From the NCBI RefSeq assembly GCF_000188695.1, contig NW_004754915.1, positions 180,167-208,822 on the forward strand: 28,656 bases of DNA. The letters run 5' to 3'. Positions 1 to 17,957 of the stretch are shown piece by piece (position 1 is the stretch's first letter; every line of letters starts with the position of its first letter). This DNA is from Salpingoeca rosetta (taxonomy: Eukaryota; Opisthokonta; Choanoflagellata; Craspedida; Salpingoecidae). The translations under genes and the position numbers were made by a program. The notes beneath the pieces are model-generated. The model was not told the DNA's origin, did not search any database, and worked only from the letters and a program-made list of their open reading frames with translations.

Positions 1-6893
<6,893 letters not shown>

Positions 6894-7924
6894 GGTGCTT
6901 GGTCGAAAGACAACAGCAGCACTTCCCGTTCTCCGCGTTTCAGTTCCCGCCCACACAAGCACTACACTCTGCAAATTGAACACAGTGATGAAGACGTGAC
7001 GTGAGACTCTCTCTCTCTCTCTCTCTCTCGCACCGCTTACTCAGCACCAGGGGAACAAGGCAGCCCCCCCCCCCACAAAGCAGAACATTGGAGAGAGCAG
7101 AGCAGACCACAACAAGGCACGCACGTCAGCAGCCAGCACTGGCCACCACCAGGGAACCGCACACTCCTCCACACACACCTCCTGTTTTGCCTCGCTGTCT
7201 TTCCCACCGCTGCCAAGCTGAGCTGTGGTGCTACGCTTTATGATGTCTTCTGATTTGTTGACTGATGGCTGCAGGCGATTATCGGAAGATTTCAAACAAT
7301 CGTCGCTGACGGGCAGTTGTGGCGGGAACAAGCACGTCCCAGCAGCAGAAAACAAACAACACAAACACTGCACTGCTTGCACTGCACTGCACTGCTGACG
7401 GTCCATCATCCTTCCGCGACTTTGCTGTTTTGCATCGGGTGTTGCGAACAAAAGTGCCACCACCAAGGAGCCCGCGTCGGACCTGACAAGGTGTGTTGTG
7501 TTGGCAAGCGCGTGGAGGGATGTGACATGGAGTGATGTGTGATGACATGGTGCTGGAGAGGGATTGTGTGAGGGGGGAGATGACAAATGGGTTTGGCGGT
7601 TATGGCGCGGTTCTGATTTGTGTGCATGTGTTTGCGTGTGTGTGTGTGCGTGTGTGCGTGTGTGCGTGTGTGTGTGCGTGTGTGTGTAAACTTATGGGTG
7701 GATGTGGCGCCAAGGTGCCTTTTGCAAGCACGCATGCATGACTTGGAGCTACCGTGGTGATCAACAAGCTCGCGCACACGTGATCGTGTGGCTGTTGTTT
7801 GTGCCGTGAAAGCGCGAGCATTCACCTCGTGCACGCAAACCAGGTCTTTGTGTTTTGGCGCGCTTTTGCCCGAAGTGCTTCATATCTCGCCGGTGTCTCC
7901 TCTTCCTCGTCTTGTGTCGTCGCC
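6894..7924. promoter_or_regulatory. Divergent intergenic region between the SHIP-like and hnRNP U-like genes
   Basis: About 1 kb between two start codons pointing away from each other, so it should hold both promoters and 5' UTRs. It contains a CT run (about 7007-7030), a short C run near 7065 and a TG/CG-rich block at about 7617-7688. I see no convincing TATA box, no conserved coding segment and no RNA gene. Open frames inside it lack family similarity and look like chance. Confidence 0.6.
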
Positions 7925-9656
7925 ATGGCGGATGAACAAGAGCACCAAGCAAAGCGCCCACGCCTGGAACAGGAAGATGAGCCTGGTGAGGCACAAAGCG
8001 CTTGCATTGGTGTGCCGCATGTGGTGACTTCCTGTGTGATTTGCGTGGTTGTGTGCGTGTGCGTGTGCGGTGCGTGACATTGTTGCTGCGTACACTGTGC
8101 ACTCGCTCACCTGCAACACCCCTGCTACTGCACAGGCGCTGTAGATGTGGCTGCTTCAGCAACAGCCACCACCGCCACCACCACCGCCACGACGGAAACG
8201 GTGGTGAGCCAGGAAGCAGCCACTGCGGCCACCACAGTTGCGGAGACGACAACAGCGCAAGTTTCCACAACCACCACCACCACCACCACAGAAGTCGCTG
8301 CAACAGCCCCTGCCGAGCCTGCCACAACAGCAACAACGACGACGACGGTGGCGGGTGCACCAGCAACGCAGGCCCCGCCAGTGCAGGAGCAGCCAACTGC
8401 TTCCACGGCCGCTGCACCGGAAGCGATGGCCAGCAGGGATGCAGCCCCGGCAAACAAGCCGCCCACAACTGAGGCAGCGCCTGGCTCCACAAACGGCAAT
8501 GGAGCTGCCCCTGTCGTTGCGCAGGTACCAGCGGCAACGCAGAATCAAGAACCTTCACCGCCACTGCCACCACCGGCGCAAGCAGAGCAAGCCAAGGTGC
8601 CCGACGCTGCATCCACAACCAGGGCTGCTCCTGCTGGCCAAGAAGCGCCTGTTGACGCGAATGTAACGGCACCAACGAATGTTACGGCACCAACGAATGT
8701 TACGGCACCAGCGCCCACAAAGCAGCAGCAGCAGCAGCAGCAGCCACAGGAACAGCCACTGGCTCATGCAGCCCCACCAGCTCCTCCCACCACAGCGAGC
8801 GGCGCTGAGAGTGCAGCAGCAGCACCACCACCACCACCACTGCCATCATCGTCAGCACCACCAGCACCAACATCAGCACCGACAGAGACAGCGGCGGACG
8901 TGAAGAAGGAGGAAGTGGAGGATGTCAGTGCGCAGCTGGAGGGCATCCATCCCGACCGCCTCAAGGCCATCCTGGGCCAAGAAGGCGGCAGTGGCGGCAG
9001 CGCCGCCCGTGGTCGCGGTCGTGGTCGCGGTCGTGGTGGTGCAATGGGCGCACGTGAGTGGCGCAGGCCGTTTTGTCTGCTGTTATGATTACAAGTTGGT
9101 GTGCAGTGTATTGTGCCGATGGGTGACCCAGCTCTTGCGTGCGCTTGCCGAGCACGATGTGATGTCACTGCTTGCGTACACGCGCTGGTTGTTGTAGGTG
9201 CTGCTGTAATGCGTGGATTTCCATGCTGCTTGTGCCGTTTCGGCATGCGTGTACTTCTGCCACGGCTACAGCCATACTCACGCAAGCACACACACACACA
9301 CACTCACACACTCACTCACTCACTCACTCACTCACACACACACACACTCACACACACACACACGCGCACGCACCCTCTTTCTGACCTTCTGTCCAGCCGC
9401 CTCTGCGCCCCGCGGAGGCGATGACCACAAGAGCGACCAGATTCCACAGCGGAAAGGGAAGCCCATGCGCGATCCAGAGCCGATCAACTTGCCAGACACG
9501 TGGGCCAAGTTCAGCCCAACACACAAGCACCTTCATGCTTTCATCGGCAACCACGAATCTTCTAAAGGTGCGAAGCGCGCAAGAGAAGTGTATGTGATGA
9601 TGGTGATGGTGTTGTTTAAGTTGTTGTTGTTTAAGTTGTTGTTGTTGTTGTTTAAG

Positions 9657-9696
<40 letters not shown>

Positions 9697-9781
9697 AGTT
9701 GTTGTTGTTTAAGTTGTTGTTGTTGTTTAAGTTGTTGTTGTTTAAGTTGTTGTTGTTGTTGTTTAAGTTGTTGTTGTTTAA

Positions 9782-9813
<32 letters not shown>

Positions 9814-9833
9814 AGTTGTTGTTGTTGTTTAAG

Positions 9834-9889
<56 letters not shown>

Positions 9890-9893
9890 GAAG

Positions 9894-9981
<88 letters not shown>

Positions 9982-11968
9982 AGTTGTTGTTGTTCCCCTT
10001 CTCCTCCTTTGTCTGCAATCCTCGTTCTTCTTCAACGACAAGCATTTCCCAGAGTCTTTCCCTCCCTTTCCTTTCCCATTCCTGCGTTGCTTCGTGGCGC
10101 ACCTCTCATCTGCCACACTGCTCCCTGCCCTGCCTTTGCATCCCTGTCGCTTTTGTTGTGTGTTTTTGTTTGATGTTGCTCCTTGCGTTTGCAGGCAAGT
10201 TTGTGGAGCCCATCCCTGGCCGCGGATTCCGCTGGCTGTGGACCGGGGCCCGCCTCTCCCTGGGCATCTTTGGTGGCGGTACGCGTTACCACTACAAGAC
10301 GCTTGTCAAAGACCTGCCTGCAAACTCCGTCAAGGCTGGCCCTGTGGACGTGCGCGTGGGCCTCAGCTTCGAGCGCGCAAACCTCCTTGTTGGTATGTCG
10401 TTTACAACCGGACAGGGGGGGGGGGTGTCTTTGTGCTTGGTGTGCTGCTGCTACCGCGCTCTTTACAGGCTCGTGCAGACGTCGTGTATTGTGCATTCTC
10501 AAATCGTGTACAGCACAACCATGTGCACGTGTTGCAACAACCGCAAGGGTTTGCTGAGCTGCTCCACACTCGCTTGCTCGTCGTCCACTCACCACCTATC
10601 ATTTGTTCAGGCGACGACACCTTTGGCTGGGCATACTGCAGCAGCGGCTCGAAGGTGACGTCCACGACCACTGCAATCATCAGCATTGCACTCCACACAC
10701 TCTGCGTCACCTGCCTGCGTTTTCTGCCCTGCCCACATATTTCGCGTGGCCTGCTTGCACGCATTTTTGTACGTGTATTTGTGATGGCTCCTCTTCCCTG
10801 TGTCCGCATCCCTTCCTTCCCTCCTGCATCCATTAATCCATCCATCCATCCATCCATCCATTGCTCTCATTCGCGTGCTGCTCATCCTGCCCACCTCGCT
10901 CGTGTATTGTTTTTCAAAACACAAACGCATTGTTTTGGTTCGTGTGCTGTGGCCGCTGACTTGTAGATTCACAATGGAGAGCGAGTCAAGTACGGGACGC
11001 CGTACCATACCAACGACGAGATTGAGTGTCGCCTGGATGTGGTGACGACCACGTGCCCGCTCGTGCCCAGCGTCAACCGCGAGGGCCAGCCGCCACTCCT
11101 CGTCATCTCCTTTTACAAGAACGGCGACTTTCAAGGGGTGGCGTACCAGCTTGACGCCAGCACCGTGCCCGCAGCCGTCTTTGGGCACGTTGCCCTGCGC
11201 AACTGTCGCGTGCTCGTACAGGGCCATCCCGAACGGTCGATGCGCACACCCGCGCCCTCACGTTCCAATCCCAGGCCATCAACGAAGTCAACCACCCAGA
11301 CCCGTCTGTCGGCTTCCTCGTTGGCCTGCCCGGCTCAGGCAAGACGGAGTGGCTGAGCAGCTTTCTCCAGGCACAGCAGAGCACCGGCACAGACAACGTA
11401 CGGGCGCTGTGTGCTGTTGTTTAAGTTGTTGTTGTTGTTTAATTTGTTGTTTAAGTTGTTGTTTAAGTTGTTGTTTAAGTTGTTGTTTAAGTTGTTGTTG
11501 TTATTGTTTAAGTTGTTGTTGTTGAAGTTGTTTAAGTTGCGCTTGCATCGCTCACGTCGCACCTCTTGCCTCAATCTGTACGCCCGTGCCTTTGCTTGCT
11601 TGATAGTTTTACGTGTTGAGCACAGAGGCCATCATCCAAGAGCTTGCCCACAATGACCCAGACTTGCCCGAGTACAACTACCGCGAGTCCTGGCTTCGCT
11701 ACTGCCGCACCTCCAGCGCCATGTTCAGGTCGGTCTTGCCAACAATGTCAGACTGGCCAATGCGCTGGTGCAATCACTTTTCAATCCTGTGCTAAATGGC
11801 ACCCACGCGTGATTGAAACAAACCCTCCTCTGTTCCCACCGCAGCGATGAATGCGCTTTTGTGTTTTGTTTTTGTTTTGTTCTTCGGGCAACCAACCTAC
11901 CCAGACTGCAGCTTGGACACGCCATTGTTCTCCTTTCATTGGTTCAGCAACTCACTCGCTCCCTTCAT

Positions 11969-12009
<41 letters not shown>

Positions 12010-13356
12010 CGCACACACGCACACATACACGCACATATGCATGTATGGGACTACTTGGATTCTTCGGACTTGAACAAACGCCCATCTTCACGACTGTGAA
12101 CGTGCACCCTGTTGTGTTTTGATGACGTCGTCATTGGCACCCTTTTGTTCCCTTCATTGTGCATGTTGCTCACGGCTTTCCTTCCGCCCCAACACGATGC
12201 GCTTGTGCTGCTTACACGCTGCCGTGCTCGCAATGTGCCTGCTTCTTGCATCCCCTCTTTGTTACTGTGCTGCTGCTCACCCACCAACCGACTCACACCC
12301 TGCTGCCCTCACGCTTAACTGATGCTCGCACGCCACACAACAACCTGCGATGCTCCTGCGATGCTCCTTTTCTGGACTTGCCTTGTGCATGCGCACCACC
12401 AGGCACCTGATTCCGCTTGCCGCGCAGGAGCGGCGGTTCTTCATTGTGGACCAGACCAACACCTCCCGCTTTGCCCGGCAGCGCAAGATGCAGCCCTTCA
12501 AGGACTCGGAGATTCCCTTCAAGATCCGCGCCATGCTGTTTCTGCGCACCGCCGAGGACATTGCAGGCACGCTGCAGGCCAAGGAAAACGCAGGCAAGCT
12601 CATTCCAAAGGCGGCCGTGCTGCACATGATGAAGAACTTCATCCCGCCAGACGCCTCCGAGGGCTTCCTGGAGGTGACGTGCCTCCCCAACGAGGACATC
12701 AAGCCCGCCGTTGGCCAGAGCTACCAGCACTTTACCGAGCAGCACAAGGAGCTCATTGAGCAGTACGAGAAGGAGCAGGAGGAGATGCGCGCCATGCGCA
12801 GGGCCCGCAGGGAGAAGATACTCCTTGGCCGCACCCGAGGCGGCGGCGGTCGCGGCGGTCGCGGCCGGGGAAGAGGCCGTGGTCGCGGCCGTGGGTTTGG
12901 TGGCGACCGTGATCGTGATCGTGGCCGTGGGCGCGGGCGCGGGCGTGGGCGTGGCCGTGGCGGTCCCATGAGCCGGGGCCGAGGCGGTGACTTTTGGCGG
13001 TCGTGGTCGCGGCCGTGTCGCAGTGGCGGCAGGGGCGGCAGAGGCGGCGATCGGGGTGGTGGTGGTCGGGGTGGCCGTGGTGGTGGACGCGGTGGGGGCC
13101 GTGGACGCCGCCCGCCAGAGCCCGAGCGGTTTGCCACGCCACAGGAACGCGATGCGGCCATTGTGAAGCAGGTTGAGTTCTACTTTGGCGACGAGAACCT
13201 GCCTCAGGACAAGTTCCTGCAGGACAAGCTGCGGCTCGGCAATGACTGGCTCGATGTCGGCGTCATCTTCGACTTTCCAAAAGTGCAGGCAAAGACCACC
13301 AGCATGGACACCTTTTTGGCTGCCCTGCGCACCTCCCGTCTCATCCGCCTCAGGTG

Positions 13357-13392
<36 letters not shown>

Positions 13393-13394
13393 AG

Positions 13395-13449
<55 letters not shown>

Positions 13450-13535
13450 AGTTGTTGTTGTTTAAGTTGTTGTTGTTTAAGTTGTTGTTGAAGTTGTTGT
13501 TTAAGTTGTTGTTGTTTAAGTTGTTGTTGTTTAAG

Positions 13536-13581
<46 letters not shown>

Positions 13582-14244
13582 GCGTGTGTACATGTGTACG
13601 TGTGTGTTGCTTTGAACAATCGTGTGCGTGTTCGTGCATGTGCATGCATTGTTGTGGTTGCTGCTGCAACAAGACAACACACCCTTAACCGTGCCCTCCT
13701 CTCCCTCTCCCCCACCTTGTCCTCTCCTCTGTGCAGTGATGATGGTCGGCGCATGCAGCGTGCCGTTCCCCTGCCAGCAGCGCTCCAGCAGCGCGCCATG
13801 GAGACCAGAGAGCAGAACAGGGGCTTCTCCGAGCGCCCGCGCGGCCGTGGGCGCGGCAGGGGCCGAGGAGGTGGCCGCGGCCGAGGTGGCGGCCGAGGTG
13901 GCGGCCGCGGTGGGCCTCGTGGTGCCCCTCGCGGCGGGTCTCGTGGTGGGCGCGGCTTCGGGCGCGGGCGTGGCGGCCACGGCCCAGAGCACCGCAGCAG
14001 GAGCAGGGATCGCGATCGCGGCCGCGGCGGTTATGAGCGCAGCAGCCGCGGCCGGGACCGCAGCAGCGGCAGCGTGGATCGGCGCCGAAGCGCGGATCGC
14101 CGCAGCATGGACCGCGGTTACGACCGCCGCCGCCCCAGCACCGCAGACGGCTCCTACAGGCGATCGAGCGCGGGCCGCGACGGCGAGCTGCCCCCAAAGA
14201 TGAGGCGCACAGACAGCTCCAGGGACGTGAGGGGCAGGTACTGA
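7925..14244 (+). CDS. HNRNPU-like: hnRNP U-like SPRY/P-loop protein fused to a La motif, RGG-rich
   Basis: Predicted nuclear RNA-binding protein. Exons: 7925-7985, 8136-9053, 9397-9567, 10195-10392, 10611-10654, 10967-11215, 11275-11397, 11607-11728, 12403-13353, 13737-14244; about 1114 residues. The start has a good Kozak context (GCCATGG) and is followed by KRPR, a likely nuclear signal. Residues 21-300 are Thr/Ala/Pro-rich, then an RG tract. SPRY lies in exons 3-6 (about 384-547). A kinase-like domain as in hnRNP U follows, with GLPGSGKT (564-571) and FIVDQTN (642-648). An RGG tract (about 773-863) leads, in the same exon, to a La motif (about 875-960; EFYFGDENLPQDKFL, then KVQAKTT). The tail is RGG/RS-like. 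Known hnRNP U proteins lack a La motif. The frame changes near 11216-11274 (see findings): a 59-nt intron or a one-base deletion. Confidence 0.87.
8660..8713 (+). repeat. Three 18-bp coding repeats (NVTAPT/A)
   Basis: Three tandem 18-bp units in exon 2 of the hnRNP U-like gene encode NVTAPT, NVTAPT and NVTAPA. The surrounding protein is low-complexity Ala/Pro/Thr/Gln. The NVT triplets resemble N-glycosylation sequons, but the protein looks nuclear, so this is unlikely to matter. Confidence 0.85.
9597..9993 (+). repeat. (GTT)n array with in-register TAA triplets, intron 3 of the hnRNP U-like gene
   Basis: About 390 bp of GTT triplets, broken 12 times by a TAA triplet that keeps the 3-nt register (seen as GTTGTTTAAGTTG) and once by GAA. 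Because the register holds, long artefactual Leu/Phe/Lys (plus) and Asn/Leu (minus) frames appear. It lies entirely inside the 627-nt intron 9568-10194. Confidence 0.95.
11414..11539 (+). repeat. (GTT)n/TAA array, second intronic copy
   Basis: The same mosaic as at 9597: GTT units with seven TTTAAG interruptions, one TTTAAT, and a GAA variant. It begins about 17 nt after the donor at 11398 and fills much of the 209-nt intron 11398-11606. Confidence 0.95.
11969..12033. repeat. (CA)n tract in the longest intron of the hnRNP U-like gene
   Basis: CA run with CG interruptions at its right end, within the 674-nt intron 11729-12402. The rest of that intron is T-rich unique sequence with no recognisable element. 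Confidence 0.85.
13354..13581 (+). repeat. (GTT)n/TAA array, third intronic copy
   Basis: GTT units with seven TTTAAG interruptions and one GAA variant start directly at the donor (exon ends 13353) and fill the first 228 nt of intron 13354-13736. Same structure as the arrays at 9597 and 11414. Confidence 0.95.
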
Positions 14245-14654
14245 CCTGACGGCAGGGGTGCGCGCGACGGTGCCCGTTGTGTCGGTTCCGTGTTGCCGTT
14301 GGTGTGTGTGTGTGTGTGTGTGTGTGCTGTTGCGTGTGCATTTGCGTGTGCAGTTGGTGTGTGTGTGTCCGTGCGTCTGGAGTGGAGTTTAACTCCTTTG
14401 TTCTGGTGCGGAATTGTCACGAGCAATCCTACCGGTGATGTCATCATAGAAATTCTGGAATGCAACCGATCAAATTTCGCTTGTGGGTTGAAGGAGTGAT
14501 GGTTCGCGACTTGGCAAAACCACTAAACAAGGGAAACCGCAACTCTCGCAACACAATTGATGATGCACCATGATCCCCAAAAGCTTCATTTACCCTCGCC
14601 CCTTTCTCCCCACAACACTGACATCCCACTCCTGCTGACAAACAAACGAGCACC
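14245..14654 (+). other. Intergenic: hnRNP U-like 3' UTR and homeodomain-gene upstream region
   Basis: 410 nt between a stop and the next start on the same strand. It holds a short GT run (about 14302-14326) and otherwise unique sequence. No AATAAA or ATTAAA was found after the stop at 14244, so the upstream gene must use a variant poly(A) signal. No other gene is visible. Confidence 0.5.
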
Positions 14655-15014
14655 ATGCCCGGCGACAAGAAGAAGAAGGACAAGGACAAGAAGGACAAGA
14701 AAAAAGTTGACAAGTCACCAAGCAAGAGCAAGAAGCAGAAGAAGCGACCTCTGAATGGGCTGGACTTGCTGACAGAGGCTTGCGTGTATGTTGAGGAACA
14801 AGAGAGGTATCAGTCTCGGCAAAAGCAAGAAGAGAATCGTCCTGGAAGGCACTCGGCACGAACACGAGCTATTCTGAATGCTTGGTATGAAGCGAACATG
14901 GACAAGAACGGCCGTGCATATTTGTCTGAGGAGGAGAAGGTGCGGCTTGCGCACATCTGCAACTTGAAGCCAAAGCAGGTGGCGACCTGGGTCAATAACA
15001 GGCGCAATCGCTGA
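14655..15014 (+). CDS. Small protein with a divergent, TALE-like homeodomain
   Basis: Intronless, 119 residues, likely a nuclear DNA-binding protein. Residues 4-31 are almost all Lys/Asp/Ser (many KK pairs), a probable nuclear signal. The homeodomain occupies about 62-119. Helix 1 carries ILNAWYEAN. A long loop follows, then helix 2 (SEEEKVRLAH) and helix 3 (KPKQVATWVNNRRNR). Trp112, Asn115 and Arg117 match the invariant W48, N51 and R53; Val113 replaces the usual F49. By hand alignment the helix 1-2 loop is about six residues longer than in a typical homeodomain and three longer than in TALE proteins, and it lacks the TALE PYP. The protein stops right after the recognition helix. The start ATG has context CACCATGC, and an AATAAA lies 144 nt after the stop. 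MEIS/PBX-like ancestry or a fungal mating-type-like homeodomain are both possible. Confidence 0.82.
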   Translation: MPGDKKKKDKDKKDKKKVDKSPSKSKKQKKRPLNGLDLLTEACVYVEEQERYQSRQKQEENRPGRHSARTRAILNAWYEANMDKNGRAYLSEEEKVRLAHICNLKPKQVATWVNNRRNR

Positions 15015-15157
15015 CGCGCATAACTGCGCTTTTCTACTCGCCCTATTTGCCGTGCTGTATACGAAGTGATTTCTACATGCGTGTATTTGCGTGCGTGCTT
15101 TTTACTTGGGGCCATCACTGGTTCTGACTTGCTCGAATGCCAGTATGTATGTTCTTC

Positions 15158-15163
15158 AATAAA
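15158..15163 (+). promoter_or_regulatory. Poly(A) signal AATAAA of the homeodomain gene
   Basis: A canonical AATAAA on the plus strand 144 nt after the homeodomain stop codon and about 94 nt before the stop of the convergent JmjC gene. Position and strand fit 3'-end formation of the homeodomain transcript; the two 3' UTRs may overlap. Confidence 0.65.
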
Positions 15164-15256
15164 CCGACAAAACTGAACAGCATTCCAGGCACAACCGCAA
15201 GCACAAGCCATCACCTTCACATGCCACACACACACACACACACACTTCATCATCTT

Positions 15257-16351
15257 CTAGTCCTTTTTCGGCTCCGAGTTTTCGTCTGCCCTCCCATCAT
15301 CGTCTGTCACAATCTCCACCTCGTCACCTTCCTCCTCCTCCTCCTCCTCCTTCTTCTTCTCCTCCTGCTGCTGCTGCTGCTGCGTGTCTGTGACAGGCGG
15401 CGGTGCGGGCGTGTCGGTGATGAGGTGTTCGTATTGCTCGGGCACGGATGCTTCACCGTGGTCGCCATCGGCTGCGTGCTGTTTGTTGGCCGCTGCCGGC
15501 TCGAGCACGTTCAGGCGAGCGAGGACCCTGACCAGGCAGGCGACCTCAAAGTCGTCACGTGGGGACACGGCGGTGGCGAGCTCATGCAGCTGGAACGAGG
15601 CGCCGTCGCCGTCCTGGAGTCCCTGCACACGCTTCAGCAGTTGCTCCAGCTGCGGCGTGTGGCGGAACTCCACCCTCTGCGTGTTTGTGTGTGTGTGTGT
15701 GTGTGTGCGTGTGTGTGTGTGTGCGTGTGTGTGTGTGTGCGTGTGTGTGTGTGAGCGTTGACAAAGACACCATGATCCAATGCCCCGAGCTGCTGCGTGC
15801 TATAATTTTCCGCCGTTCTCGCTGGCCGGTTGGTGCTCGCCAGTTCAGTCCACCCACCCTCCTCCCTCTGCTTCATGGTCTGAAGCCATTCACACGCCAC
15901 TCCACTGTGCGCGCCCTCTGAACCACCGTTTCCTTGCTCAGCACACGCACCTGCGGCTGGGAGGCAGCTTCAGCGCCTGCGGTAATGGTGATGGAGGACT
16001 TGTTCACTTGGAAGGACCACGGCGTTGCTGTAAAGGCCACAGATGTGGTTGGGTGCAGTGCCACTGCACTAAACGACGCTGGGTCTGCAGAGAACAACAT
16101 GCACGCATGGGCAGTGAGGCATGTTGCGCGCGTGTGGTTGTACGTAATTGTGTGTGCGTGTGTGCGTGTGTGCGTGTGGTGGGTGGTCAAAGCTCATGCT
16201 TTGGTGGGCACCACCAACGGGCGGTGCGCCTCTCCGGGATGCAAACAGCGCAATGCAGGCGACACAACACACACACACACACAACCCACACACACACACA
16301 CACACACCACACACACAAACCCACACCCACACACACACCCACACCCACCCA

Positions 16352-16393
<42 letters not shown>

Positions 16394-16768
16394 CACACAC
16401 ACACACATGCCTTCATACACAACGCACCGATTTCAAGCCCCTTTGCGTGAAGCTTTGCCGTGTAGTCGACAAAGACGGAGTTTCGCTTGAGAGCGTTGGG
16501 CAGGACCGTCTTCAGCAGCTCGTGGTCCTCCATCACGTCGCCGAGAAGATCATCAAGGAACGCAATGCCTTTCGCCCGCAGCTTCCCAGACACCTGCACA
16601 CCGATAAGTGAGTGTGTGAGTGTGCCTGTGTGTGAAAACGGCGTGCGTACGCGGCACGCACATTTGATGAAGCGACAGCACATGATAGTGAAGGAAGCAC
16701 GTGCCAGTGTCTTTTGAACAGACCCCTTCCCCGCACACACACACGCACACACACACACACACGCACAC

Positions 16769-16863
<95 letters not shown>

Positions 16864-17830
16864 ACACACACGAACACACACACACACACACAAAACGTAC
16901 AGCGTCACATTGGGAAACGGAGGCAATGGGGACGGCCGGTGTGCGCGGGCGACAGAGGTTGAGGAGATCAAAGACTTTGGGCATTGTCACGCCCTTGGCC
17001 AGCTTGTCCACAAGCGCAGACACCGCAGCAACGCGCTCAGCATCAGCTTCTACTGCCACGCAAGAGAAACGCGGGGTGAAACAGGGAGTGGCATCATGTT
17101 GGCACAAGGAGAAATCGCAAGCAGAGCGTGAGCAGCAGCAGCAGTGAGGGCGAGGAAAGTTTGTTGCTGCACATGCAAGCGTGTCTGCACGCGTAACTTG
17201 TTGCTGTGGGAACGTATGGTGGCTTCAGCAAAGGCACACGCACGCACAGACGCACACACATACACACACATACACACATATACACACATATACACACACA
17301 CTTGGTTTTCACTTTGCGCAGCCCCAATCACAGTCATCAACTCGCCAGCACAAACCTTGCTGGGCGAGCCTGTCCTTGCACTGCTTGACGGTGTAACCGA
17401 TGGCAGAGTGAACAGAGGGCACAGTCACGCCCGCGAGCGCTCTAGTGTGTGCGTGCGTGTGTGTGTGTGGGGAGGGAATGCGGGTTGTTGTAAGGTTTCA
17501 TGAGTTTGCGTATGCATGTGTGTTTATCTCGTGTGGCAGGAAGCACCAGCGTTCTCTATACACACACATATACACACACATACACACAGACCGCAGCGCC
17601 GCAGCAGGAACTGACCTGTACCACCAAGGAAGGGAGCGACGCAGTTCGTAATGGAGCGGTTCCTCTGCCGCCGCCGCCACCGCCGCTGTCGTCGCATCTG
17701 CAAGCGCACCCATGCACTGAAGCATCTCTGCACATGCAGTTGAGGCAGTGCGCATGTGTGTGCGTGTAATGCGCGCGCGTGTGTATTTAACAGTGAGCCA
17801 CACCACCACAAACACATGGCCAGCAGCAGC

Positions 17831-17873
<43 letters not shown>

Positions 17874-17875
17874 GC

Positions 17876-17957
<82 letters not shown>

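Noticed and set aside
7041..7586. 181-residue minus-strand open frame in the divergent intergenic region
   Set aside because: No recognisable domain, composition unlike the coding exons here, and it overlaps the likely promoters. It could be a small unknown gene, but nothing supports that.
9597..9993. GTT/TAA array considered as telomere-like or centromeric satellite
   Set aside because: It is confined to introns of one gene, is triplet-based and short, and does not match known telomere units.
9213..10658. 481-residue plus-strand open frame with Leu/Phe/Lys repeats
   Set aside because: It spans two real exons of the hnRNP U-like gene plus the GTT/TAA intron array, which happens to lack stops in that frame. 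Splice sites and phase support removal of the repeat.
12293..13672. 459-residue minus-strand frame with Asn runs and a Thr/Ala/Pro region
   Set aside because: Antisense shadow of the RGG and La-motif exon and of the GTT array; no family similarity, whereas the plus strand is strongly conserved.
15257..17052. The last JmjC-gene exons considered as a separate gene
   Set aside because: Every splice phase from 17987 down to 15257 agrees, and the order (helical dimerisation-like region, then a winged-helix-like end) fits the C-terminus of RIOX proteins. One gene is simpler.
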